Shown in pieces: positions 9,648 to 18,989 of a stretch of DNA of 64,000 nt (position 1 is the stretch's first letter; each line of letters begins with the position of its first letter). Source of the DNA: Beijerinckia mobilis. GTDB taxonomy: Bacteria > Pseudomonadota > Alphaproteobacteria > Rhizobiales > Beijerinckiaceae. Position numbers and translations under genes: made by a program. The stretch spans positions 1-64,000 of the forward strand of contig NZ_JQJH01000020.1 in NCBI RefSeq assembly GCF_000745425.1. Reading direction: 5' to 3'. The notes under the pieces were generated by a model, which had not been told where the DNA came from, made no database searches, and saw nothing but the letters and a program-made list of their open reading frames with translations.

Positions 9648-10925
9648 ATGGAGACTATCTCGCTCAGTGCCGCTCCGCCTGAAACCATCTCTCCCGATCT
9701 GCGCTGCAAGATTCTCATTATCGGCGGGGGTGCGGGAGGCATCAGCGTCGCCGCCGCCCTGAAAAGGCAGAGGCCGGATCTCGATATTGTCGTCGTCGAT
9801 CCGTCAGAGCGCCATTTCTATCAGCCAGGCTGGACTCTGGTCGGCGCGGGCGTGAAGACTCCGGCTTCGACCATGCGGCTGGAGAAAAATGTGATACCGA
9901 AAGGTGTGCGCTGGCTGCAGACAGACGCCGCCTCCTTTGTGCCGGATGCGAATCTCGTGCGGCTCGGCAATGGCCAGATAATCGCCTATGATTATCTCGT
10001 CGTCGCTCCGGGGCTGAAGCTCGAGTGGGACAAGGTCGAAGGTCTGCGCGAGACGCTTGGCCGCAACAATGTCTGCAGCAATTACACTTTCGAGACGGCT
10101 TCCTATACGTTCGAATGCGTGAAGGCATTCAAGGGCGGAACAGCCGTGTTCACGCAGCCGCCGATGCCGATCAAATGCGCCGGAGCTCCGCAAAAGGTCC
10201 TGTATATGACGGCCGATTACCTGCGCCGTCACAAACGCCTCGCCGACACGCGGCTGGAATTCTGTCTCGCTGGCGATGTTCTCTTCGGCGTTCCCTTCTT
10301 CGTGCCCATCTTGCAAAAGACGATGCAGGATTATGGCGCCAACGTGAATTTCAAACATACGCTCACGGCTGTCGATGGCCCTGGCCGGAAGGCCTTTTTC
10401 AAGGTTGTTGATTCCGAAGGCAAGACGAGCGAGAAGATCATCACTTTCGACATGCTCCATGTCACGCCGCCGCAAGGACCGGTCGATGTGCTGCGCGTAA
10501 GCCCACTCGCCAATGAAGCGGGCTGGCTCGACGTCGATCCGCAGACATTGCGGCATAAGACCTATGCCAATGTCTTTGGGATCGGCGATGCGATGGGAAC
10601 GACAAACGCCAAGACAGCGGCTGCAGTGCGTATGCAGGTGCCTGTCGTCGTCGGCAATCTTCTCGCCGCGCTCGATGGCAAGGAAATGAAGCAGGTTTAC
10701 GATGGTTACGGAGCCTGTCCGCTCACAGTCGCTTATGGCAAGATCGTCCTGGCGGAATTCCTCTACGGCGGCAAGGTGGCTCCGAGCTTTCCTCTGGATC
10801 CACGCGTTCCGAGCCGTTTCTCCTGGTTCCTCAAGACCCAGGTGATGCCGATGCTCTATTGGCATCAGATGCTCGGCGGCTATAAATTCGATGTCGGCCA
10901 CCGCGAGAGGACCTATTCCTCCTGA
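9648..10925 (+). CDS. sqr: Sulfide:quinone oxidoreductase, type II
   Basis: A 425-residue flavoprotein that oxidises sulfide and passes electrons to the membrane quinone pool. The FAD dinucleotide-binding motif GGGAGG lies at 26-31, and a second FAD motif, FGIGDA, near 310-315. The redox Cys pair is Cys177 in PIKCAGAPQK and Cys357 in GACPLTVAYGK. Both contexts match the SQRDL-like type II enzymes, as does the FLYGGK segment. The ATG is preceded by TAGGAG. It is transcribed divergently from the peroxiredoxin-dioxygenase-ArsR operon and ends at a shared hairpin with the convergent pirin gene. Type II enzymes act in detoxification as well as energy gain; context favours detoxification with sulfur respiration possible. 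Confidence 0.93.
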   Translation: METISLSAAPPETISPDLRCKILIIGGGAGGISVAAALKRQRPDLDIVVVDPSERHFYQPGWTLVGAGVKTPASTMRLEKNVIPKGVRWLQTDAASFVPDANLVRLGNGQIIAYDYLVVAPGLKLEWDKVEGLRETLGRNNVCSNYTFETASYTFECVKAFKGGTAVFTQPPMPIKCAGAPQKVLYMTADYLRRHKRLADTRLEFCLAGDVLFGVPFFVPILQKTMQDYGANVNFKHTLTAVDGPGRKAFFKVVDSEGKTSEKIITFDMLHVTPPQGPVDVLRVSPLANEAGWLDVDPQTLRHKTYANVFGIGDAMGTTNAKTAAAVRMQVPVVVGNLLAALDGKEMKQVYDGYGACPLTVAYGKIVLAEFLYGGKVAPSFPLDPRVPSRFSWFLKTQVMPMLYWHQMLGGYKFDVGHRERTYSS

Positions 10926-10977
10926 CGAGCGTGAGCCGTTCGAAGCGACATACAGGAAACCAAACGGTTTCAAATGG

Positions 10978-11002
10978 AAAGGGGCGCTGGTTGCGCCCCT
11001 TT
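10978..11002. terminator. Bidirectional hairpin terminator between sqr and pirin gene
   Basis: A 10-bp perfect stem, AAAGGGGCGC at 10978-10987 with GCGCCCCTTT at 10993-11002, closes a 5-base loop. It lies between convergent genes and has A/T-rich ends in both directions. Confidence 0.8.
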
Positions 11003-11012
11003 CATGTTTTCG

Positions 11013-11723
11013 TCAGGCTGCCGCATCCACGAGCACGATTTCGCTATCCTCGATCGCCTTCAGATGAAGGGTTTCGATCTCGCTGACGGCGGCGCCGTCC
11101 CGCGCGCCGACCCGAGTGCCTTCGATCTCGACCGCGCCTGTCGCCGGCACGAGATAGGCCACACGCTCCTTGCCCAGGGGATAATCGATACTCTGTCCGG
11201 CTTTCAGGGTTGCGCCGAGAACGCGAGCATCCGTATGGATCGGCAGGGCATCAGTGTCGTTCTCATAGCCCGAGGCCAGCGTCACCAGGCGTCCGGCGCG
11301 GTCGGTTTTGGGAAACGGCCGCGAACCCCAGCTCGGAGCATGTCCGCGTTTCGTCGGCTGGATCCAGATCTGGAAGATCTGTGTATCCTCTCTTTCCCGA
11401 TTATATTCGCTGTGCATGATGCCGGTACCCGCCGACATGACCTGTACGTCGCCGGCCTCGGTGCGTCCATGATTGCCGAGATTGTCCTGATGCGTGATGG
11501 CGCCCTTGCGGACATAGGTGATGATTTCCATGTCCCGATGCGGATGAGGCGGAAAGCCGGTATTGGGTGCGATCGTATCGTCGTTCCATACCCGCAGATT
11601 GCCCCAATGCACGCGAGATGGATCATAATATTCGGCGAAGGAAAAATGGTGCTTCGCCTTGAGCCAGCCGTGATCGGCGCCGCCGAGATTGTTGAAGGGT
11701 CTGATATCGATCATATCGGTCAC
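11013..11723 (-). CDS. Pirin-family bicupin protein (YhaK/YhhW-like)
   Basis: A 236-residue bicupin. The N-terminal cupin has GFPPHPHRDMEIITYV with the metal-binding His residues and HSEYN further on; the C-terminal cupin is degenerate. Bacterial homologues have quercetin 2,3-dioxygenase activity in vitro or act as redox sensors, and the physiological role here is unknown. It is divergent from a LysR regulator (134-base gap), which probably controls it. Another in-frame ATG lies three codons downstream. Confidence 0.9.
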   Translation of the reverse strand: MTDMIDIRPFNNLGGADHGWLKAKHHFSFAEYYDPSRVHWGNLRVWNDDTIAPNTGFPPHPHRDMEIITYVRKGAITHQDNLGNHGRTEAGDVQVMSAGTGIMHSEYNREREDTQIFQIWIQPTKRGHAPSWGSRPFPKTDRAGRLVTLASGYENDTDALPIHTDARVLGATLKAGQSIDYPLGKERVAYLVPATGAVEIEGTRVGARDGAAVSEIETLHLKAIEDSEIVLVDAAA

Positions 11724-11857
11724 TTTCCGTTTCAGCGGGCCGGTCTCCCGCGCTTACTTGGCGCTGCAACCGGCCCCCTTGTCCTGGACCAAAAGATAGG
11801 GCAGAGGTGTCTGGCATAAAATAGAAACGATGGAAATGCATCGATGCCGGAAATGTC

Positions 11858-12805
11858 ATGACGCGCCTTCCCGATCTGGAAGCCTGGGCCATTTTCGCGA
11901 AGGTCGTGGAAACCGGTTCATTCGCCCGTGCCGCCGAGGAATTGCAGCTTTCGAAGCCGACGGTTTCCAAGGCGATCACCCGTCTCGAGCAGCGGCTCGG
12001 CACACCGCTCCTGCACCGCACCTCCCGCCAGCTCTCCTTGACCGAGACGGGCCGTGGCGCGCTCGATCATGCCAACCGGCTGTTGGCGGAGGGTGAGGCG
12101 GCAGAAGCGGAGGCCTGCGAGCAGACAGTGACACCGCGCGGTATCGTCCGGCTTGCCGCGCCGATGACTTTCGGGATCATGCATCTTGCGCCCGTCTTGC
12201 CGGGATTTCTCGCGGCCTATCCCGATGTCGAACTCGTCACCGATTTCAGCGATACGCTCGTCGATCTCGTCGGCGGCGGCTATGATGTGGCGCTGCGGAT
12301 CGCCGCGCTTTCGGATTCATCGCTGCGCGCGCGCAAATTATGCGGCATCCGGACGTTCATCATCGGCGCGCCGTCCTATCTCGACAGAAAGGGACGTCCC
12401 GCGCATCCGCGCGATCTCGAATCCTATGAGACTTTTCTCTATTCCAACGTGCCGGCGCCGGGCGTATGGCGGCTGAATCATGCACAGGAAGGGGATTATG
12501 TCATAACACCGCCGGCGAGGCTCACCGCCAACAATGGCGAGGCGTTCATGCCAGCCCTTGTTGATGGGCTTGGCCTTGCCGTCCTGCCGGAATTCATGGT
12601 CTGGCGCGAACTCGCGGACGCGAGGCTCGAGATCGTCCTGCCGGATTGGCATGTCATGCCGCCGATCGCCCTGAATCTGGTGACGCCGCCGGGGATTCTG
12701 CGTCCGGCACGGGTCACGGCTTTGCTTGATTATCTCGGCAAATGTTTCGCTGCCGCGCCCTGGGCGCAACCCCTGCCGACAAGCAAAGCGCGGTATCATG
12801 AATGA
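11858..12805 (+). CDS. LysR-family transcriptional regulator
   Basis: A 315-residue regulator with an N-terminal winged HTH ([18 protein letters not shown], about 26-43) and a C-terminal periplasmic-binding-like effector domain (about 90-300). The frequent upstream-divergent placement of LysR regulators suggests that the pirin gene is its target. Members of this subgroup are annotated as DNA-binding regulators of stress or aromatic metabolism; the effector is unknown. The stop codon lies inside a hairpin. Confidence 0.9.
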   Translation: MTRLPDLEAWAIFAKVVETGSFARAAEELQLSKPTVSKAITRLEQRLGTPLLHRTSRQLSLTETGRGALDHANRLLAEGEAAEAEACEQTVTPRGIVRLAAPMTFGIMHLAPVLPGFLAAYPDVELVTDFSDTLVDLVGGGYDVALRIAALSDSSLRARKLCGIRTFIIGAPSYLDRKGRPAHPRDLESYETFLYSNVPAPGVWRLNHAQEGDYVITPPARLTANNGEAFMPALVDGLGLAVLPEFMVWRELADARLEIVLPDWHVMPPIALNLVTPPGILRPARVTALLDYLGKCFAAAPWAQPLPTSKARYHE

Positions 12806-12816
12806 TGATACCGCGC
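12788..12816 (+). terminator. Hairpin spanning the LysR stop codon
   Basis: GCGCGGTATCAT (12788-12799) pairs perfectly with ATGATACCGCGC (12805-12816) around a 5-base loop. The stem starts inside the last codons and contains the TGA. A U-tract is poor (TCTCATGCG), so it may act as an RNA-stability structure rather than a strong terminator. Confidence 0.6.
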
Positions 12817-12884
12817 TCTCATGCGTCCAATTTCTTATGGTAATGATGCAGGGTGTTGAAACGATGACCCGTGAGCGGGTGTCA

Positions 12885-13505
12885 TCAGTCTTTCAGTTCG
12901 AATGCGCCGGCGATCCGCAGATGAACCTGATCACCGATCAAGGGCAGATAGGTTTCGATCTTGAAATCGCTGCGCTTGATCGTTCCCGTCGCATCAAAAC
13001 CGACAGTATACTTCTTGTTCAGTGGATTGATACCGGCACCGATGAAGTGAACGTCGAGAGTCGCTGGCTTCGTCACGCCATGCAATGTGAGCGAACCGGT
13101 GACGATTGCGTGGTCATTGCCCTTGAGTTCAACCTTGCTCGACGTGAAGACGGCGTTGGGAAATTGCGCCGTGTCGAACCATTGTGATCCCTTCAACTCG
13201 TCCGTCAGCTTGGCGCTGGTGGTCTGGATCGAGGCGACCGGGATCGTGACATCGAGGTGCGAGGCCGAAGGCTTTTTCGCATCGAGATCAAGCGTGCCGC
13301 TGACATCCGAAAAAATTCCGGAATAATCGGTGAAACCGATATGCCTTACGGAGAACAGGACCTGTGTATGGTTCGGGTCGACGGCAAAACTGCCACCCTT
13401 CACTTCCGATGGCTTGGTGATTGTTTGCGCCGCGACCGGTGTGAGGGCGAGCCCCGCGATCAAAAGGGCGGTTTTCAGGCCAAAAAGAACGAATGCGGGT
13501 TTCAT
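12885..13505 (-). CDS. YceI-family periplasmic lipid-binding-like protein
   Basis: A 206-residue exported protein. A signal peptide (positive start, hydrophobic 8-25, AQT cleavage region near 26) precedes the YceI lipocalin-like beta-barrel. Family marks are VDPNHTQVLFSVRHIGFTDYSGIF after the signal, KLTDELKGSQWFDTAQFPNAVF in the middle and the GTIKRSDFKI region near the end. YceI proteins bind polyisoprenoids in the periplasm and are linked to stress or acid response. The gap of 35 bases to the upstream wrbA gene suggests co-transcription. Confidence 0.92.
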   Translation of the reverse strand: MKPAFVLFGLKTALLIAGLALTPVAAQTITKPSEVKGGSFAVDPNHTQVLFSVRHIGFTDYSGIFSDVSGTLDLDAKKPSASHLDVTIPVASIQTTSAKLTDELKGSQWFDTAQFPNAVFTSSKVELKGNDHAIVTGSLTLHGVTKPATLDVHFIGAGINPLNKKYTVGFDATGTIKRSDFKIETYLPLIGDQVHLRIAGAFELKD

Positions 13506-13540
13506 AGCATTGATTTCCAGTTGAGACGGGGACGGTCAGT

Positions 13541-14140
13541 TCATGCGTGGAGTTTCGTGGCGATTTGCGCCACGTGATTGCCGAGAAATTTTCCCGCCTC
13601 CAGTTCATTGGCGTTGACGGGGCGCGATCCGTCGCCATTGGCGAGCGTCGTCGCGCCATAGGGCGATCCGCCTGTGATCTCGTCCATCTTCATCTGACCA
13701 GCGAAACTATAGGGAAGGCCGGTGATGACCATGCCATGATGCAGAAGATTGGTGAGGAGAGAGAATAATGTCGTTTCCTGCCCGCCATGCTGAACGGCGG
13801 TGGAGGTAAAGACAGCGCCAACCTTGCCGATCAGAGCGCCTTTCATCCAGAGGCCGCCGGTCATGTCCCAGAAATTGGCCATTTGCGACGGCAGCCGCCC
13901 GAAACGAGTCGGCGCGCCGACGATGATCGCATCATAATCGGTAAGTTCATCCGGAGTGGCGATGGGCGCGCTCTGGTCGAGCTTGAAATAATGCGCTTTG
14001 GCAATTGCTTCAGGCACGAGTTCCGGCACGCGTTTGACGGTGGCTTCGGCACCAGCCGTGCGTGCGCCTTCCGCTATGGCTTCGGCCAGGGTCTCGATAT
14101 GGCCATAAGAGGAATAATAGAGGACGAGAACTTTGGTCAT
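13541..14140 (-). CDS. wrbA: NAD(P)H:quinone oxidoreductase WrbA
   Basis: A 199-residue flavodoxin-like FMN enzyme that reduces quinones by two electrons. The N-terminal phosphate-binding loop [12 protein letters not shown] and the conserved [18 protein letters not shown] and [13 protein letters not shown] blocks are typical of WrbA. The ATG at 14140 has GGGAGA upstream. It precedes the YceI gene in the same direction; together with pirin and YceI it gives this region a redox-stress flavour. Confidence 0.95.
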   Translation of the reverse strand: MTKVLVLYYSSYGHIETLAEAIAEGARTAGAEATVKRVPELVPEAIAKAHYFKLDQSAPIATPDELTDYDAIIVGAPTRFGRLPSQMANFWDMTGGLWMKGALIGKVGAVFTSTAVQHGGQETTLFSLLTNLLHHGMVITGLPYSFAGQMKMDEITGGSPYGATTLANGDGSRPVNANELEAGKFLGNHVAQIATKLHA

Positions 14141-14525
14141 GTCAGTCTCCCGCGGAGGCGCCATCGGATTTCTGCCAATAGGCTTTGATGACGCCCCGCA
14201 ATTCGCTCGGCGCGTCGAGCCGGCCTGATTTCAGGGTCGAAATCGGCGATCGACGTGCTGTTGAGGAGAAGCTAGTCGCGGTCCGGGAGATATAAAATGT
14301 AAATGATTGCAATCCACCAGTGCCAATTTTTGCCTATTCAAACGGTCCCGTTGGAGCTCTTGCGTTATTCCCTGGAGTGGAATGGCGGTTAAAGAGACGC
14401 GCGGCGCATGGTTTCATGAAATTTGCTATTATCCGCATATCTCTTTGACCCGAACCCGTTTCTCGGGACGGCTCTGCGGAATGCAGCCAGAGCTAGACAG
14501 GAATCGGCCTACACAGGAATCGGCA
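14141..14525. other. Intergenic stretch between wrbA and a small gene
   Basis: This stretch holds the wrbA ribosome site and presumably divergent promoters. A weak hairpin (CCCGA ... TCGGG, near 14448-14466) is present. No convincing coding region was found. Confidence 0.5.
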
Positions 14526-14693
14526 ATGACTGTCCTTCAACTGATCGAATTGCTGCAAACCATGCCTGAGGAGGCTGTCGTGCTTCTTGAAGGCGACGGT
14601 GCCTTCGCTCGCGTGGCCGGAATCAATCTCGAAAAGAGCGTGACCGTCGGCCTTCCCGATGAAGTCATTCTCTTCACCGATGCCGAGGAATGA
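14526..14693 (+). CDS. Small conserved-looking acidic protein of unknown function
   Basis: A 55-residue protein preceded by ACAGGAA at a suitable distance. The pattern MTVxQLIELLQTMPEEAVVxLEGD followed by VxIxLExxxxVGLPDEVIL looks like a compact domain. Its first part resembles short phage and bacterial proteins that begin with a LIExLQ-P-A-V signature. The function is unknown. The frame is open upstream to 14307, but that part has no protein-like composition, so I chose the internal ATG. Confidence 0.5.
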   Translation: MTVLQLIELLQTMPEEAVVLLEGDGAFARVAGINLEKSVTVGLPDEVILFTDAEE

Positions 14694-14730
14694 CCGAGGC
14701 GCTCGTTCTGCGAGCGCGATACGCCATCGT

Positions 14731-16290
14731 CTATTGGCCGCGCACAAGCCGTGCGGCATCGTCGCGAAGGGCGGCGCGGCTTTTTTCCTCGAAATAGAGC
14801 ATGTGGCCGCCGGGATGAACATTCAGCCGCAGACGGTCGGGATTGCCCATGGGGGCGACCTGATCGAGCAGGAGCTTTGACGCGAAATAAGGCGTCACGA
14901 CGTCGCTCAATCCATGCACGACGAGCACGCGCATCCGTGGATCGAGCGCCATCGCGCGCTTCAGGTCGGTCATGGATTCCGCTAGGTTGCGGCTATGGCC
15001 TGATGTCCATTCCCATCGCCGGTTGACGGCATCGTTCAATATCTCGTAGCGCGCCTCGATCGGCCAATTCAGCCGATGCCCGGTCAGATCCGCCATTGCG
15101 GTGGCCAGTGGCGCCCGCAGCGCGTCAAGGATAGGATCGGAATAATCGCTCGAGGCATCATGCGGCGCGGGATCGAACCCCAGAACGCCGGCGTCATAGA
15201 GGCTTGCGACCTTGCCTTCGGCCCGGGCGCGCTCGCGCGAAAGGGTTGAAAGATCGATCCGGCCGCCGAGACGCCGCACGAGCGCGGGATCGAGCTCGGT
15301 GAAGCTCGCCACTTTCGCCGATATCCGGTCGAGCGCTTCGGGGTCGCGTTCGCCGCGCAAAAGATCGGTAATATAAGGGCCGATCGCATAGGCTTCGACA
15401 TCCGCGAGATCGGCACGGCTTGCCGCGCGATCCGCCCCGCGTGCCGCGGCGGTTATCGATGGCAGGCGCGTCACGGCGATGAGGGGATTGTTGTCGCCCT
15501 CGAACCAGCTGAAATCGAGAACGGGCGAAATCATGATCAGGCCCGAGATACCAATGCCTTCGGTTTCCTGGAGCCGCCGCGCGAGTTTCGGGACACGAAA
15601 GCCGCCATAGCTTTCGCCAGCGAGGAATTTCGGACTTTCCAGCCGGTTATAGTTCGTAAGCCATTTGCGGATGACGACGCTCAAAGCATTGATGTCGCCG
15701 TTGATGGAATAGAAGCTTTTGCGTGCCTCATCGCTCTTGCCATAAAACCGGCTGTAACCGGTGCCGGGCGGATCGAGAAAGACGAGATCGGCGAAATCGA
15801 GCCATGTTTCGGCGTTGGGGACGAGATCGGGCGATAAGGACGGGGCCATGCTATGCGGATCAGCTTCGAGCCGCCACGGTCCCATCGCGCCGAGATTGAG
15901 CCAGCCGGACGCGGCGCCCGGGCCGCCGTTGACGGCGAAAATAATGGGCCGATCTTTCGCTTGCGGCCCGTCGAGCAGAAAGGCGGTGAAACTGACATCG
16001 GCTTGCGGATCGCCGCTATTACCATCCGATAGCCGGATCGCCCCCGCGATCGCCGTGAAATTCAGGCGCCGCCCGGGCAGGTTGAGCTCATGCGTGGTCG
16101 TGACGGGTGGCGGCAGCAGATGCGGTGGCGTCGTATCGCGCGGCGGCTCCGCTTGTCCGCTTGGCTTGTCCGTTTGAGCGTGCGCAGGCATTGGCGCCGC
16201 TTGTTCTCCCCACACTGGCGCGAAAGGAAACAAAAGCGACAGGGTGGCAGCCAGCAGGAGATTACGGGAGAACCACCGAGAGAGCCTCAT
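14731..16290 (-). CDS. Exported S10-family serine carboxypeptidase-like protein
   Basis: A 519-residue secreted alpha/beta-hydrolase of peptidase family S10. A signal peptide covers about 1-28. The oxyanion-region NGGPGAASG lies at 121-129, the nucleophile Ser227 is in GESYGG, and the likely acid and base are the Asp of HGLSDVVTPY and the His of PGGHMLYF near the C-terminus. It would release C-terminal amino acids from peptides in the periplasm or outside the cell. The frame is open to 16347, but the ATG at 16290 starts the signal peptide. The patatin lipoprotein lies just upstream in the same orientation, 148 bases away. Confidence 0.88.
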   Translation of the reverse strand: MRLSRWFSRNLLLAATLSLLFPFAPVWGEQAAPMPAHAQTDKPSGQAEPPRDTTPPHLLPPPVTTTHELNLPGRRLNFTAIAGAIRLSDGNSGDPQADVSFTAFLLDGPQAKDRPIIFAVNGGPGAASGWLNLGAMGPWRLEADPHSMAPSLSPDLVPNAETWLDFADLVFLDPPGTGYSRFYGKSDEARKSFYSINGDINALSVVIRKWLTNYNRLESPKFLAGESYGGFRVPKLARRLQETEGIGISGLIMISPVLDFSWFEGDNNPLIAVTRLPSITAAARGADRAASRADLADVEAYAIGPYITDLLRGERDPEALDRISAKVASFTELDPALVRRLGGRIDLSTLSRERARAEGKVASLYDAGVLGFDPAPHDASSDYSDPILDALRAPLATAMADLTGHRLNWPIEARYEILNDAVNRRWEWTSGHSRNLAESMTDLKRAMALDPRMRVLVVHGLSDVVTPYFASKLLLDQVAPMGNPDRLRLNVHPGGHMLYFEEKSRAALRDDAARLVRGQ

Positions 16291-16438
16291 GGCGCGGGAT
16301 CCTGTGAACGGTGAGGCGGGATTTGAAAGAGTCCCATCCTTCTGCAATCGGGGTTTGTCGTGGTCTTTGCAAGGGTCTCATGCCGAAAGCACGAGGGTAT
16401 TTCGGCTTCGATTTCAGATTTTCGGGAGGGGCTCGCCG

Positions 16439-17611
16439 CTATTGAGCAGCGAGAATGGAGGGTTTGGGGCTGGCGGGTGATGTCTGCCAGAAATGGCCCT
16501 GCCGCCCGCGCTGATAACCAAGCTCGAACAGGCGCCGCATATGGTCAGTATCGAAGGGGCGTGTATCGGAATTGCCGGCATATTGCGCTTCGATCGAAGT
16601 GAGATGGAAACCAATATGATGCGTGCGTGTGTAAAGATAAGTGGCAAGCAGCTTGTTCATGGAGGTACTGCGGAGAAGCGTGCTGAGTGACGTTCTCGTA
16701 ATCGGCAAGGTGCTGTTCTCGACAACTGCGAAACTCGGATCGATCGTCGTGTTCATGAGAACATAAACATCGCCGCCATCGGTCGGTCTCGGGGTTTGGC
16801 TGACCAGCATGCTCGGTGGCAGCACGAAGAAGCTCGTCGTCACGTTGCCATCGACATGCATTTCCTGGAATGTATGCCCCTGGGCCTGCGCATCGATGAG
16901 GACTGGCGAAAAGACGAGCGGAATGCTGGCCGAAGCGGTCAGAACCTTGCGGATCAGATCAATGGTATAGGGCGACCCACTGTTGGCGATCGCGCCAATA
17001 TTCCAGACGACGCCGCGTTGACTGTCGAGATTGGTCGTCACGATGAAGAGACGCCGGCCTTTGCGATGTTCCAGCGCGATTGCCTCGACCATTGGGGCGT
17101 CGACGTAACGGGAGACGAGTTCCTGAAGCCGTTGATTGCTGAAGAGCCCATCTTTGAAGATGATCCGGGTGAAATTAGGCGAATCGACGAGCGTCGAAGC
17201 GATTCCATCCGTATAAATGGCGCGCAGGGTTTGGTCGTAGGCAGGTCCCAGGAAGGCGAAGGGCGCGATCAGGGCGCCGGTGCTGACACCCGATACGACA
17301 TTGAATTTCGGCCGCAGCCCGCTTTCGGTCCAGCCATTGAGAATGCCGGCACCATAGGCACCATCGCTGCCACCGCCCGAGAGGGCGAGATAGGAGAAGT
17401 GTTCGTTGCGAGCAAGAGCCGGCTTGAAGCTGGCGTCGACAGACTGGCCATCTTCCGGTTCCAAATCCGCCCAGAGACGAACTTTCTGAATGCCCATTGG
17501 CAGAGCGTCGCTGGCTTCCGCTTTCGTATAGGGCACGCGGGGCAGCGACGCGCAGCTGGTCAGCAGAAATGAGATCGTCACGCAGGCAGCGGCAAGAAAA
17601 CGCAGGCGCAT
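16439..17611 (-). CDS. Patatin-like phospholipase lipoprotein
   Basis: A 390-residue patatin-family acyl hydrolase predicted to be lipid-anchored: the signal peptide ends in a LLTSC lipobox with Cys20. The oxyanion loop GGGSDGAYGAG (79-89), the nucleophile Ser110 in GVSTG and the catalytic Asp254 in VDGN form the usual Ser-Asp dyad. It probably cleaves phospholipids or lysophospholipids at the cell envelope. The C-terminus beyond residue 330 shows no recognised domain. Confidence 0.88.
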   Translation of the reverse strand: MRLRFLAAACVTISFLLTSCASLPRVPYTKAEASDALPMGIQKVRLWADLEPEDGQSVDASFKPALARNEHFSYLALSGGGSDGAYGAGILNGWTESGLRPKFNVVSGVSTGALIAPFAFLGPAYDQTLRAIYTDGIASTLVDSPNFTRIIFKDGLFSNQRLQELVSRYVDAPMVEAIALEHRKGRRLFIVTTNLDSQRGVVWNIGAIANSGSPYTIDLIRKVLTASASIPLVFSPVLIDAQAQGHTFQEMHVDGNVTTSFFVLPPSMLVSQTPRPTDGGDVYVLMNTTIDPSFAVVENSTLPITRTSLSTLLRSTSMNKLLATYLYTRTHHIGFHLTSIEAQYAGNSDTRPFDTDHMRRLFELGYQRGRQGHFWQTSPASPKPSILAAQ

Positions 17612-17785
17612 GTCGCGTGTCCTTTCAGAACCATCAGTGAGCGTGCTTGGTCGAATAAAACGGCCGGCGGCTCATACTCAAGCCAAAGATAAACCCATTG
17701 ATGTGGCGGAATCAACCGAATCCGGCGAGAGTGCCTCGTCTTGAGGACCCTTGGACCCGCCGTTGCACAGTGGTGCTGCGGGGCT

Positions 17786-18988
17786 TCAGCCACCAAAGAT
17801 GACCTGCCGGAAACGGCGCAGGGAAAACAGGAGATAGACACTGCCGATGACGACGATGGCCACGAGTTCCGGCCAGAGAATCTGCAGGTCGGCGCCGCGA
17901 TACAGCACCCCCTGAGCGAAGGCGACGAAATGCGGTGTCGGGCTGGTGATCTGCATCCCATAGCGTAACCAGACCGGCATGCTTTCCATCGGTGTGGTGG
18001 AACCGGACAATAGCTGCGTGATCATGAGAATGGGAATGACGAGCAGGCCGAATTGGCCCATCGTCGATGTAATGGTTCCCAAAAGGATGCCGAGTGTCGC
18101 GACCGTGATCGCATAAATTGCCGCTCCGAAAAGAAACAGTGGAATTGATCCGGTGATCGGAATCTGAAGCCACCATTGGACCACAAAGAGCAGCGACAGT
18201 GACGCGGCGCACAGGATCACCAGGCTGTTGGCGATGATCTTGGCTAGCATGATTTCGGCCGGGACGAGCGGCATGACGAGAAGATGCTCGACGGTTCCCT
18301 GCTCACGTTCACGGATCAAGGCCGCGCCGGTCAGGATCACCGTCAGCATGGTAATATTGTTGATGACTTGCATCACCGACGTGAACCAGCTCGAATCGAG
18401 ATTGGGATTGAACAGGACGCGGGTAACGAAATCGACCGGCATGGCGGCCTTTATCTCCCGCGACAAAAGAAATTTGGTGATCTCCGCCGTAACGATATTC
18501 TCGATATAGCCGGAGCCATTTCCGGCCTGCGTCATTGCTGTCGCATCGACATTCAATTGCATCGAGGTCGGATGGCCGGTGAGAAGATCCCGTTCGAAAC
18601 GCGGTGGAATCTCCAGCACGAACACAAGCTGTCCCGCATCCATCATCGGATCGACCTGATCCACGGAGATTTCCACGGCTTTGCGAAACAGCGGCGGCTT
18701 CATCACGTCAAGTAACTGACGCGAAAGTGTCGAATGATCTTCGTCGACAATGCCAATGGTCATGTCGCGCGCCTCTGTCGTCGCACCATTGGCGACTGTA
18801 TAGACCGCGACGCTGAAGGCATAGACAACGAGCACCATCATGATGGGATCAGCGCGAATGCTGCGCAGTTCCTTCATCGTGAGGTAAGAGATGTTTTGGA
18901 TATGAAGCCACAATTGCGGCCAGAAGGCGCGGCGCGTACCTGTCGTCTCGATCTTTGTCTCTTCCGCCTTCTCTTGCTCCGCAGCCAT
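17786..18988 (-). CDS. yhhJ: ABC-2 type permease (YhhJ-like)
   Basis: A 400-residue inner-membrane permease. One N-terminal helix (about 32-65) precedes a large periplasmic domain, and five or six helices occupy the last 180 residues. The INNITMLTVILTGAALIREREQGTVEHLLVMP block is characteristic of ABC-2 exporters. It is separated from the upstream double-ATPase gene by one base (TGA, G, ATG), so the two are translationally coupled. With the HlyD protein this forms a YhiI-RbbA-YhhJ-type export system; the substrate is unknown. Confidence 0.88.
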   Translation of the reverse strand: MAAEQEKAEETKIETTGTRRAFWPQLWLHIQNISYLTMKELRSIRADPIMMVLVVYAFSVAVYTVANGATTEARDMTIGIVDEDHSTLSRQLLDVMKPPLFRKAVEISVDQVDPMMDAGQLVFVLEIPPRFERDLLTGHPTSMQLNVDATAMTQAGNGSGYIENIVTAEITKFLLSREIKAAMPVDFVTRVLFNPNLDSSWFTSVMQVINNITMLTVILTGAALIREREQGTVEHLLVMPLVPAEIMLAKIIANSLVILCAASLSLLFVVQWWLQIPITGSIPLFLFGAAIYAITVATLGILLGTITSTMGQFGLLVIPILMITQLLSGSTTPMESMPVWLRYGMQITSPTPHFVAFAQGVLYRGADLQILWPELVAIVVIGSVYLLFSLRRFRQVIFGG

Positions 18989-18989
18989 C

